A stretch of DNA of 36,988 nt, from positions 1-36,988 of the forward strand of contig NZ_JAGGPQ010000036.1 of NCBI RefSeq assembly GCF_018613675.1, read 5' to 3'. This stretch comes from Arthrobacter sp. ISL-85 (GTDB lineage: Bacteria; Actinomycetota; Actinomycetes; Actinomycetales; Micrococcaceae). Positions 7,130 to 14,751 of the stretch are shown one piece after another. Numbering within the stretch: the stretch's first letter is position 1; every line of letters starts with the position of its first letter. Both the position numbers and the translations under genes were made by a program. The notes beneath the pieces are model-generated. The model searched no databases. It was not told the DNA's origin and was given only the letters and a program-made list of their open reading frames with translations.

Positions 7130-7587
7130 GTCACGCAGTGTGGGGGACTGTCTCCGGCGTCGGCGCGAGCCCTCAATTTGCGCCGTAGCGACATCACCAG
7201 AAGGGCGCCCGTTGTCGCCCCTGCCGTGTTGGTGACAATATCTGACAAGGCTGCAAAGCGGTCGTGAAGAAACAGAAGCTGACCCAGTTCGATGCAACCT
7301 GAAAGTAGCGAACCAAGAGCTCCTACTTGCCACCAGAATTTTGTGGGAAAAGCCAAGCTGCCGAGTACTCCAAGCGGAAGAAACAGCAGGACGTTGGCGG
7401 TCGCTTCGACGAGCTTATAGTCCACCCACACGGGAACGCCGTGCCGGTGAAGAACATACAAAGTAGTTGCCAGCTGGGCCTGAACGGGCTGGTCTACAGG
7501 AGATGGCCAAAAAGCAATTAAGGCCACGGGAATGAGCATGGCCGCCAGAACCGTGCGCCAGAGCCCATGGTTCTGGAGGATGTTCAA
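7126..7587 (-). CDS. VanZ-like membrane protein
   Basis: About 153 residues with four predicted membrane segments: an N-terminal one (TVLAAMLIPVALIAFWPSPVD), one around NVLLFLPLGVLGSLAF, one around VGALGSLLSGCIELGQLLF and a last one around SDIVTNTAGATTGALLVM. The N-V-L-L-F-x-P-x-G and D-I-x-x-N-x-x-G motifs are typical of the VanZ family, whose biochemical role is mostly unknown (a member gives teicoplanin resistance). I prefer the TTG at 7587, which has GAGG just upstream and lies 7 bases after the stop of a small ORF. A longer frame from a GTG at 7761 is possible, but its extra N-terminus is Pro/Ser-rich and unlike the family. Confidence 0.7.
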   Translation of the reverse strand: MNILQNHGLWRTVLAAMLIPVALIAFWPSPVDQPVQAQLATTLYVLHRHGVPVWVDYKLVEATANVLLFLPLGVLGSLAFPTKFWWQVGALGSLLSGCIELGQLLFLHDRFAALSDIVTNTAGATTGALLVMSLRRKLRARADAGDSPPHCVT

Positions 7588-7594
7588 AGACGCC

Positions 7595-7741
7595 TCAGGT
7601 CGTTCGGAGAAGGGCGAGCGCGGCGGTTCCGAGGGCACATGTGAAGAGTAGTCCCAGAAGCGCGTAGCGGAGTACCTGTAGGCGGGGGAGGGGGAAGGAA
7701 AAGTCGTGGTTTCGTGGTACTTTGCGCCAATGTCTCCCCAT
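7595..7741 (-). CDS. Small single-span membrane protein, hypothetical
   Basis: A 48-residue frame starts at ATG 7741. It has a basic N-terminus followed by one hydrophobic span (LRYALLGLLFTCALGTAALA) and a basic end. Its TGA overlaps the ribosome binding site of the VanZ-like gene, 7 bases ahead of that gene's TTG, as in translationally coupled pairs. There is no ribosome binding site before its ATG. TATTTA lies just upstream, so a leaderless transcript is possible. It competes with the longer reading of the VanZ frame in the same stretch, so it is a proposal, not a certainty. Confidence 0.4.
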   Translation of the reverse strand: MGRHWRKVPRNHDFSFPLPRLQVLRYALLGLLFTCALGTAALALLRTT

Positions 7742-7768
7742 AGATTAAATAGATACCACACAAAGCAA

Positions 7769-7808
7769 AAGGTGGGTGCTCCTCCGATTCCGGAAGAGCA
7801 CCCACCTT
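7769..7808 (-). terminator. Intrinsic terminator of the LAxTG surface-protein gene
   Basis: A 13-bp inverted repeat (7769-7781 with 7796-7808, containing GGTGGGTGCTC) with a 14-base loop is followed on the minus strand by a T-rich tract (TTTTGCTTTG). It lies 25 bases after the stop of the gene at 7834-8448. It separates that gene from the VanZ/rmlA pair. Confidence 0.8.
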
Positions 7809-7833
7809 CGTTGCTGCTAAGAGGCGTTAGAGG

Positions 7834-8448
7834 TTAGGCAGCAGCCTCAGCCTTTGCGCGGCGGCGAACTACCACTACAGAGGTTGCGCCGGCAGCAAGT
7901 GCACCTGCACCGACCAGGGTCCAAAGAATCAGGCCGGGATCGGCGCCAGTGCTGGCAAGGCTACCGGTGTTAGCCAAAGCGGCACCGCCGTTTGCGCCGG
8001 CGGTGGAGCCGCCGGTGTTTGCCAGGGAAGCTGCAACGGTTACCGTGACGGGGCCAACGGTGACACCGGAGGTGTTGCCGGTTGCGGTCAGGGAGTAGGT
8101 GCCAGCCTCGTTTATGGCGATCGGCAGGGAGAAAGCACCTTGGGCGTCAGCCGTAGTGGTCAGGGTCTGCGCCTCCGCCACAACGTTGATGCGAGCGGCA
8201 ACCGCGCGGCTACCTGCGATGTTCGCACCATTGGATGCGGGAGCTTGGCCCGGCGTCACGCGGATGGTCAGTGACTCTCCGGCAAGGAAGCCCTGGCCCC
8301 GGAAGATAAAGGTTTCACCCGGGCCAACCGTTCCGTCGGAGACAGCTGCTTGAGGCGGCAGTGCCGGGTAGGTTGCGGCCATGGCGGGCGCAGACCCTAC
8401 GAGTGCGATGGAGCCGGCAAGAGCGAGTGCTGCGAGTGTTTTCTTCAT
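7834..8448 (-). CDS. Secreted surface protein with C-terminal LAxTG sorting signals
   Basis: This 204-residue protein has a classical Sec signal peptide (MKKTLAALALAGSIALVGSA, cleavage probably after AMA near residue 24). The body is a small beta-rich domain with GQGFLAGESLTIRV and TADAQGAFSLPIAI, like bacterial Ig-like repeats. The end carries LANTG, LANTG and LASTG within about 30 residues. A hydrophobic helix (LILWTLVGAGALAAGATSVVVV) and an RRRAK tail follow, which is a cell-wall sorting signal of the LAxTG type recognised by actinobacterial class E sortases. Only the last motif has the proper spacing to the helix. GGGGGG lies 6 bases before the ATG. It ends at its own terminator, so it is likely a single-gene transcript. 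Confidence 0.8.
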   Translation of the reverse strand: MKKTLAALALAGSIALVGSAPAMAATYPALPPQAAVSDGTVGPGETFIFRGQGFLAGESLTIRVTPGQAPASNGANIAGSRAVAARINVVAEAQTLTTTADAQGAFSLPIAINEAGTYSLTATGNTSGVTVGPVTVTVAASLANTGGSTAGANGGAALANTGSLASTGADPGLILWTLVGAGALAAGATSVVVVRRRAKAEAAA

Positions 8449-8619
8449 GTGTGTCCCCCCGGAGACGTTTAAGTTTTGATATCCGATTTAGGGGAGATGT
8501 CCCCTCCGCACGAGACCGAGTGCAGAACTACGGATAAATATCCCAAGAAAGACGCTACCATCTGTACCCAGCTCGGACCAAGTTCAATCCAGTCGGTTTA
8601 CATAGAGTTAACGCGACCG

Positions 8620-10491
8620 TCAGTGGCCTTGAGCGCACGACGCAATCTCCGTTGGACGGATAACGTCCTTTACAGGCTGAACGGTGGGTGTGACAGCCAA
8701 GTTAGGTTCTGTGTGTTGGACGATTTTGCCGAATGTGAACTCCGCCGTTTTCGTTTCGCCAGGCGCAAGCCGCTGGGCGATCACGCCGACCGGTCTGTTG
8801 GCGTGCAGGTAGGGCGCAAAGGCGGTCTTCTGACCGTCGACGGACACCGATTCGACGTTTGCCTGCACTGGACCGTATGCGACGATGTTGGTCTGAATAC
8901 TTCCAGCCGGTACTCCATAGGCCCCGCCTGCCGTCACGTATTCAGGCAGCACAGTTCCCGCATTTTTCGGAGCCGTGTTCGTACTGGTTACACGTACTAG
9001 GACCTCGGAGTACCCATCACTTGCACACTCTTTTACCAGCTGTACGCTTCGCTTCACGTAGTAGTCCATTTTTGCTCCGGTCCCATCGTTAAAGTAAACG
9101 CCGAATTCATTAGATGAGATGCTCGGGCCTGTAATTGCGCCGCTCAAGGGGTAGCGGGTGATGATGGATTCTTCCGAAGTGTTTCCAGACCAAACCAGAA
9201 CACGGCCTTCTTCCACCCCTTTCATAAGTCCCGTGATAAGGCCTTGGCCGTCCCCCTTGCCCTTGGATAGAGTGTCGAAGACCTCTTGGGCGACTCCCGC
9301 GAAGTAGGCATCTTGCAGTTTCGGCTGTTCAATTTTGGCGTAGACGTCGGACAGCATGGTCTGAACCACGTTAGATCCACTTAGTTCGGTGGGTAGCCCG
9401 GCGTTTGCCGCGACCATCATTCCAGCGCCAGAAATTTTCACAGGCCCGGTTGCTTGTAGAATGTAGCTCAGGACAACGGGATCAATAGAAATCACACCGT
9501 CAACGTGCTGCCCAGTCTTTCGTTCCCACATTGCCTGTGCGGTTGAAGCTGCTGTGGGGAAATCAGGGGTCAGATTGACGTCCTGCATATATTTCCCAAG
9601 CCGGCCTGAATATATCTGCTGTTGTTCCGCATCAACAGGGAGCACAGGATTCATGGTCCCGACATCACCGGCGCTGCTCTGGCTTCCAAGGGACAGTTTT
9701 CCCTTCGTGAAGTTGACGACAGCAAGCGCGCCAGGAATCCCCCCGGACGCACGAGCTTCGGCATTGTTTTGGATCATCAGAAGGTAGTTGCGTGGGGACT
9801 CAACACCGAGCATCCCCGGAATGAGGCTGGATGCACTCGCCGCGACTCCGAGCGTTTGATCGGCATCTGCCAGCTGGTTGCGGGTACGGTCCAGAGCGTC
9901 TGCGACGGGGGGCAGCAGGAAAGCTGATTCAACGCCGCTCAGCCTTTCGGCAGACGCGCTAACCGTATGGGCGGCGATTGCGACGCTCGGGGCAGCAGCA
10001 CGAAGAGGCTCAAGGTCGGCGCCCTGAGCACTTGGCACAACGGTATTCCAGTCGAGAGATGCGAAGACTTTGACCAGGGGATCGACAGCAAAGGTGGCTA
10101 CGTCGTCAGCCGATCTAGTAATTTCAGCGGCTGCGCCGAGATTAGGTCCAATCCAAGGGAGAGTTGATGCAAGGGTCCACAAAGGATCAGAAGCGGCCTC
10201 CCGGGCGGAAACCGTATGGGATCTCAGTTGGTCAACTTTCAACGCGGCATCGGCCGGGCGATTTGAGGAGATGTCTTGCTTTAGACCGGGGAGAACATCC
10301 GCAGCAGCCTGTAATTCGTCGTGCACGGCTAGGGCCCTAAAGCCGACCCAAATCGCGGAGCCAAATACGATCGCTAAAACGGCAAATACAACGACAAGAA
10401 CACGTTTCCGTCTTCCACTCATTGACGGATTCTTCTTTTTGGGCAGATGCCTTTGTCGCTTACCGAGACGGCTCTCGTCTGTGTCAGTCAT
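8620..10491 (-). CDS. DUF4012 domain-containing membrane-anchored protein
   Basis: This 623-residue protein has a basic cytoplasmic N-terminus (GRRKRVLVVV) and a single membrane anchor at about 29-52, followed by a long extracytoplasmic part. The DUF4012 hallmark segment is clear in the middle (SPRNYLLMIQNNAEARASGGIPG, then a glycine/serine stretch), and QMDV-like ISIDPVVLSYILQATGP follows. DUF4012 proteins are common in actinobacterial polysaccharide loci, but their biochemical role is unknown. A GGAAGG lies 8 bases before the ATG. It is encoded between the initiating sugar transferase and a surface protein, all on the minus strand. Confidence 0.88.
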   Translation of the reverse strand: MTDTDESRLGKRQRHLPKKKNPSMSGRRKRVLVVVFAVLAIVFGSAIWVGFRALAVHDELQAAADVLPGLKQDISSNRPADAALKVDQLRSHTVSAREAASDPLWTLASTLPWIGPNLGAAAEITRSADDVATFAVDPLVKVFASLDWNTVVPSAQGADLEPLRAAAPSVAIAAHTVSASAERLSGVESAFLLPPVADALDRTRNQLADADQTLGVAASASSLIPGMLGVESPRNYLLMIQNNAEARASGGIPGALAVVNFTKGKLSLGSQSSAGDVGTMNPVLPVDAEQQQIYSGRLGKYMQDVNLTPDFPTAASTAQAMWERKTGQHVDGVISIDPVVLSYILQATGPVKISGAGMMVAANAGLPTELSGSNVVQTMLSDVYAKIEQPKLQDAYFAGVAQEVFDTLSKGKGDGQGLITGLMKGVEEGRVLVWSGNTSEESIITRYPLSGAITGPSISSNEFGVYFNDGTGAKMDYYVKRSVQLVKECASDGYSEVLVRVTSTNTAPKNAGTVLPEYVTAGGAYGVPAGSIQTNIVAYGPVQANVESVSVDGQKTAFAPYLHANRPVGVIAQRLAPGETKTAEFTFGKIVQHTEPNLAVTPTVQPVKDVIRPTEIASCAQGH

Positions 10492-10595
10492 GTCGAGAGA
10501 CCTTCCATTCTGTTGGCCCAGTGGAAATGGTCACTCTGGGCATTAATAAGTTAGCCCAGCTTCTGGGCCTCAATAGCAGGAAATAAGAGCAATCG

Positions 10596-12032
10596 CTAGT
10601 AAGCTCCGGTGCCGCCAAAAACAGCTCTTACAGTTCGAAGCAGGATGATTACGTCCGTCGCCAGCGACCAGTTCTCAACGTAGTACAAGTCAAGCCGAAC
10701 CGAATCCTGCCACGACAGATTGGACCGGCCACTGACCTGCCAAAGCCCTGTGAGTCCAGGCTTCACCAACAAACGTCGGCGCACGTCGTGTTCGTAGTCC
10801 TCCACTTCTCTGGGCAGGGGCGGCCTTGGGCCAACAAGGCTCATGGAGCCGGCAAGAACATTGAATAGTTGGGGCAGCTCGTCAAGGCTGTACTTGCGCA
10901 GGACGCGACCGGCACGAGTCACGCGTGGGTCGTCTCTCATCTTGAAGAGCACTCCATCGGACTCATTCAACTCTGACAGCCCCGGGAGCCTTTGCTCTGC
11001 GTCAACAACCATGGAGCGGAACTTGAGCATTCTGAAGGTGGCGCCTTCAATGCCCACTCGCTCCTGGCGGAACAGAACCGGCCCCGGGTTATCGAGCTTG
11101 ACTATTGCAGCCAGTATTAGCATCAAGGGTGAGGCTACGACGACTAGCAATCCCGAAACGGTAAGGTCGAACAATCTCTTTGCGACCTTCTGACCACCTT
11201 CAAGGGTAGGCGTCGTAACGTGGATGAGAGGAAGACCTGCAACCTGTTGCGTATGGATCCTTGGTCCTGCGACATCAGTCAATGCCGGAGCCATAATGAG
11301 CCCGATGTTCCGAGCGGCGAGTTCCCAGCCCAAGTGTCGCAGAGTTTGAGGGTGTAATTGCACGCCGGCGGACACCGCGACCGCGTCGGCCCTACAATGT
11401 TCAATCGCCTCCAGAATGGATGCGGCGTCGGGTTTGTGTCCTAGTACACAAAGACCGGACTGCGGCTCAACATTGAAAGCCTCGCTCCCGCCGGGTGAGT
11501 ACGCAGCAACAGGCAAGTAGCCTGCCTGCTTGGCACGGTCCAGTGAGGCGGCGAGATGGGCGATTGCCCCGGGTCCTCCAAGTAACAACAAACGTGACAT
11601 GCTGCCGCCTTTTTGGCGGTCAACATTTAGATGCTGTCGGAATAACCAGCGTGCCAAAAGCAGCCCCATCAAGCCCACGGGCAGCGCGATCCCAACGTAA
11701 CCGCGGGCTGTGTCTATCCGTAGCACATACGAGAAAATCGCAACGACGCCAAAGAGCCAAAGCGAGGCCGCTGCTACGCGTTTGTACTCGTCGGGGCCAG
11801 CGCCGAGGATTCTGCTCTGTCGGGTGCTCCAAGCACCGAGCATCACCCACCAGGCAACCCCAAGGCCCACTGACAACCAGAAGTAGTTCAGTTCTTGACC
11901 GACAACAACGAAGTCCGGTTCGAACCCAAAGCGAACAACATAAGCTCCGCTTACCGCCCAACAAATTACAAATGCGTCAGCAATGCGCAGTGTGCGGGAA
12001 GTCCGCACACGCCAGTCGGGCAGCATCCCCAA
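10596..12032 (-). CDS. Polyprenyl-phosphate sugar-1-phosphate transferase (initiating enzyme)
   Basis: This 478-residue integral membrane enzyme would transfer a sugar-1-phosphate from a UDP-sugar to undecaprenyl phosphate, starting the repeat unit. The N-terminal half has about five hydrophobic segments and a nucleotide-fold region (LLLLGGPGAIAHLAASLD). The C-terminal BacPT domain (from about 283) shows KRLFDLTVSG, a re-entrant hydrophobic helix, NPGPVLFRQERVG, MLKFRSM, DELPQLFNVLAGSMSLVGPRPP and KPGLTGLWQVSGRS. These motifs are diagnostic of the family; the sugar cannot be read from them. The TTG at 12032 has GGGGA upstream; an ATG six bases later (12026) is an equally plausible start. Confidence 0.93.
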   Translation of the reverse strand: MGMLPDWRVRTSRTLRIADAFVICWAVSGAYVVRFGFEPDFVVVGQELNYFWLSVGLGVAWWVMLGAWSTRQSRILGAGPDEYKRVAAASLWLFGVVAIFSYVLRIDTARGYVGIALPVGLMGLLLARWLFRQHLNVDRQKGGSMSRLLLLGGPGAIAHLAASLDRAKQAGYLPVAAYSPGGSEAFNVEPQSGLCVLGHKPDAASILEAIEHCRADAVAVSAGVQLHPQTLRHLGWELAARNIGLIMAPALTDVAGPRIHTQQVAGLPLIHVTTPTLEGGQKVAKRLFDLTVSGLLVVVASPLMLILAAIVKLDNPGPVLFRQERVGIEGATFRMLKFRSMVVDAEQRLPGLSELNESDGVLFKMRDDPRVTRAGRVLRKYSLDELPQLFNVLAGSMSLVGPRPPLPREVEDYEHDVRRRLLVKPGLTGLWQVSGRSNLSWQDSVRLDLYYVENWSLATDVIILLRTVRAVFGGTGAY

Positions 12033-12444
12033 TTAATATCCCCAAAAAAGTCGATCGGAACTAGTAGGGGTCACCCCTTGGCTAGGATACAGGCTGCCGA
12101 TACACCGGTAGCAATGTTGCCGTGGGTAACAGTTCTGAGATCATGCTCCCGCCGCCGGAGGGCGAAGTTCGGTAGTTCAGACCTTCGTTTGCGGTGTCCA
12201 GGAACAAGCGGAATGATGCGCTGAGCGCCTCCTCTGGCTGTGCTGTCGATGCTTGGCGTCCAGGCAAGAGTGTACTAGGCAACGTCCGGCGGGACATTCG
12301 AGAACCTCGGAATGGATCGCAAGTCGATCTCGTGGACGCTCCGCAGTTATGCCGCTGGTACAGCCTCCACCTTGCTCTTGGCGTCGTGCCAGAATGTAGT
12401 GGGCTGAGCGGACTCGGCCCTTCAAGATACGAAAGAACAGGTTT
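12033..12444. other. 412-base divergent intergenic region with promoter-like sites
   Basis: No supported gene is seen on either strand. For the sugar transferase on the minus strand, TTGCTA and TATCCT are readable upstream of a GGGGTGACCCC palindrome (near 12068-12078). That palindrome lies between them and the gene and could be an operator. On the plus strand the 12445 gene is preceded by only a weak AGG ribosome site. The region between about 12120 and 12400 has no convincing structure. Confidence 0.35.
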
Positions 12445-13623
12445 ATGCCAAAATCAGTAGCGATCATTGGTACTCGGGGATACCCCAGCTACTACGGTGG
12501 CTTTGAAACTGCCGTCAGAAAGTTGGCGCCATTTCTGGTCGACGCTGGCTGGTCCGTCCGGGTATACGGGCGCAAAGGCAGCACAAAACCTGAGGATTCT
12601 ACTCGGGATACACGTGTTCATTCGACTGATACGCCGGGCTGGGATAACAAGTCTCTGAGCACTTTGACATTTGGTCTTACAGCTTTTTGCCATGCACTTT
12701 TCCATCGCCCTGATGTTGCCCTCATTATGAATGTGGCTAATGGCTTTTGGTTGCCGCTGCTTAGGCTCCGCGGAATACCCTCCGTGGTCAACGTTGATGG
12801 GATCGAATGGGAGCGTGCCAAATGGGGGCGTTTGGCGAAAATTGTATTCAAGCTCGGCGCTTATTTCACAGCAAGATTTGGTACCGTCCTAATCAGCGAC
12901 TCAAAGGAAATCCAGAGACGCTGGAAGCTTGAGTTCAAACGCGACAGTGTGTTTATCCCCTACGGCGGGGAATTTCCAGATCCTTTGCCTATTGCTGACG
13001 GGCTCACAGAGGGCAGTTACGCCCTGATGGTCGCACGCTTTGTACCCGAGAACACGGTGTCGGAGTTCTTTGCTGCATGCGAGGACATCGCGCGAGACCA
13101 TCCCGTCGTCATTGTTGGATCGTCTGGCTACGGGGGAGAGTTGGAATCGGCGGCCGCGAACCTCACTTCCAGGTATCCAAATGTGACGTGGCTCGGGCAT
13201 GTTAGCGACGACACGAAACTCATGTCGCTCTGGCAACACGCAGGTGCCTATTTTCACGGTCACAGTGTGGGCGGAACTAATCCTGCTTTGGTCCAAGCTA
13301 TGGCTTGTGCGTCCCCGGTCGTGGCCCGAAAAACCCCGTATAACCTCGAAGTTCTCGGCAACGGAGAGTATCTTGTGGACCCAGACTCGGCTGCCGTTGC
13401 AGCTGGTGTCCGAAGGATGCTTATCAATCAGGAAGAACGAAATGCCGCGAAGGTCTACAACCGAGACCGGGCGTGGAAGTACTACAACTGGAGGGGAGTC
13501 TGCGAAGCCTACGAGCGTGTAATTTCAGAAGTTTCCGCTCTCAACCGCCGGGAAGGGTTTCAGTTGGCTCAGGCTCCACTAGAGGTTGATGAGGCGTCTC
13601 CGTCTACCCGTCTCGATCCGTGA
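12445..13623 (+). CDS. Glycosyltransferase, DUF1972/GT4 (rhamnosyltransferase-like)
   Basis: This 392-residue cytosolic GT-B enzyme begins with VAIIGTRGYPSYYGGFET, the N-terminal signature of DUF1972 glycosyltransferases. Characterised members include rhamnosyltransferases such as Cps2T. NVDGIEWERAKWG follows, and the C-terminal GT4 donor-binding half has HGHSVGGTNPALVQAMACASPVVA, where the glutamate/alanine-rich loop binds the nucleotide sugar. A rhamnose donor would fit the nearby rmlA, but donor and acceptor are inferred. The next gene starts with GTG overlapping this stop codon by 4 bases, so both are co-translated. Confidence 0.88.
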   Translation: MPKSVAIIGTRGYPSYYGGFETAVRKLAPFLVDAGWSVRVYGRKGSTKPEDSTRDTRVHSTDTPGWDNKSLSTLTFGLTAFCHALFHRPDVALIMNVANGFWLPLLRLRGIPSVVNVDGIEWERAKWGRLAKIVFKLGAYFTARFGTVLISDSKEIQRRWKLEFKRDSVFIPYGGEFPDPLPIADGLTEGSYALMVARFVPENTVSEFFAACEDIARDHPVVIVGSSGYGGELESAAANLTSRYPNVTWLGHVSDDTKLMSLWQHAGAYFHGHSVGGTNPALVQAMACASPVVARKTPYNLEVLGNGEYLVDPDSAAVAAGVRRMLINQEERNAAKVYNRDRAWKYYNWRGVCEAYERVISEVSALNRREGFQLAQAPLEVDEASPSTRLDP

Positions 13624-14726
13624 CGTCGGCGACTGAAATGACTGTTGATGCAGATCTTCAAAGATCGCCGAGAAATATTAGGATTCGGCCGGAGTTGCGG
13701 GCAACCCAAGTACAAGAAGCCCACGAAATGGTTCCCGCGATCACACTCTATTTTTCTGAAAAATATGACTTAGGCAATACAGTATTGGATGCGAGTTTCC
13801 GTAAGGTTAATTTATTACAAGCGCTCAAATTTATTGTCTTGAGTAAGGCTAAAATCCTGGAGGTGCCCGAGCCGTTATGGGTTCGATTTCTACCCAAAAA
13901 TCTGGTCATCCTAACGGTCTGGAGGTTGTCTAGACTGTTCAAGGATAGGTCGCGCTTGGCCGTCACGTATGCTATCGAGAATAACGACCTAGGACGCCTT
14001 CTCACTCCTAAATTGAAGTTGCCCCCGTTTGCTTTGCGCTTTGCCGGCGCGTTTCTCGGAGTCGTCATTAACACCCTGATCGATCGTATTGCATTTGGAA
14101 GTGCAGGCTCATCGGCCCTCTACAATTCGCTGATGAGAACATCATCAGTTTCACAGTGTCTTTTTGAAGAAATCCCGGCGCCATCGGAATTTGTATCGGA
14201 AACGGCTACTCCGCGAGCCATTTTCATTGGTGAGTTAGATGACCGAAAGGGCATTAACCATGTTATGGACGCATGGCCACATGTTGAAGAGACGGTGAAG
14301 GGCGCAACTCTCACCATAATCGGAGGTGGTCCCTATTCAGAAAGAGTCTCCAACTGGTGCAACCAGCGACCAGATACCAGGATCTATTTGGGGTTTCTTC
14401 CGCACCAAGAGGTGAATCAACATCTGCGGGAATGCGGAGTTTTGGTAGCGCCATCCCGGCGTTCCGGGCGATGGCGGGAGCAGATTGGACTGCCAATTGC
14501 CGAAGGTTTAAGTCATGGTCTAACTATAGTGACAACCGATGAAAGCGGGCTGGCAAGTTGGTTAGCGGCCAACGGGCATACCGTGATTAAGGAGGCCCAG
14601 GTCGAGTGTGAATTGGCTGATGCTCTCAGCAGTGCCCTGCGCGAACCACTCACCCCCTTCGCTGTCACAAAGTCGCTACCCCCTGTTCCAGGCAGAATTC
14701 AGGCTGACAGATGGCTGCACAGATAA
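13620..14726 (+). CDS. Glycosyltransferase, GT4-like
   Basis: This 368-residue protein is recognisable by its C-terminal GT-B half: FIGELDDRKGINHVMDAWP, LTIIGGGPYSERV, IYLGFLPHQEVNQHLRECGVLVAPSRRSGRWREQIGLPIAEGLSHG. The last carries the E-x7-E-like region (QIGLPIAEGL) that binds the sugar nucleotide. The N-terminal acceptor half is poorly conserved. The GTG start overlaps the previous TGA by 4 bases. The DNA is clearly AT-richer than the flanking housekeeping-like genes, and codon choice includes many A/T third positions, which suggests recent transfer of the serotype-specific segment. Specificity cannot be assigned. Confidence 0.82.
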   Translation: MTSATEMTVDADLQRSPRNIRIRPELRATQVQEAHEMVPAITLYFSEKYDLGNTVLDASFRKVNLLQALKFIVLSKAKILEVPEPLWVRFLPKNLVILTVWRLSRLFKDRSRLAVTYAIENNDLGRLLTPKLKLPPFALRFAGAFLGVVINTLIDRIAFGSAGSSALYNSLMRTSSVSQCLFEEIPAPSEFVSETATPRAIFIGELDDRKGINHVMDAWPHVEETVKGATLTIIGGGPYSERVSNWCNQRPDTRIYLGFLPHQEVNQHLRECGVLVAPSRRSGRWREQIGLPIAEGLSHGLTIVTTDESGLASWLAANGHTVIKEAQVECELADALSSALREPLTPFAVTKSLPPVPGRIQADRWLHR

Positions 14727-14751
14727 TGGTTGCGAGAAGGATATTTCTTAA

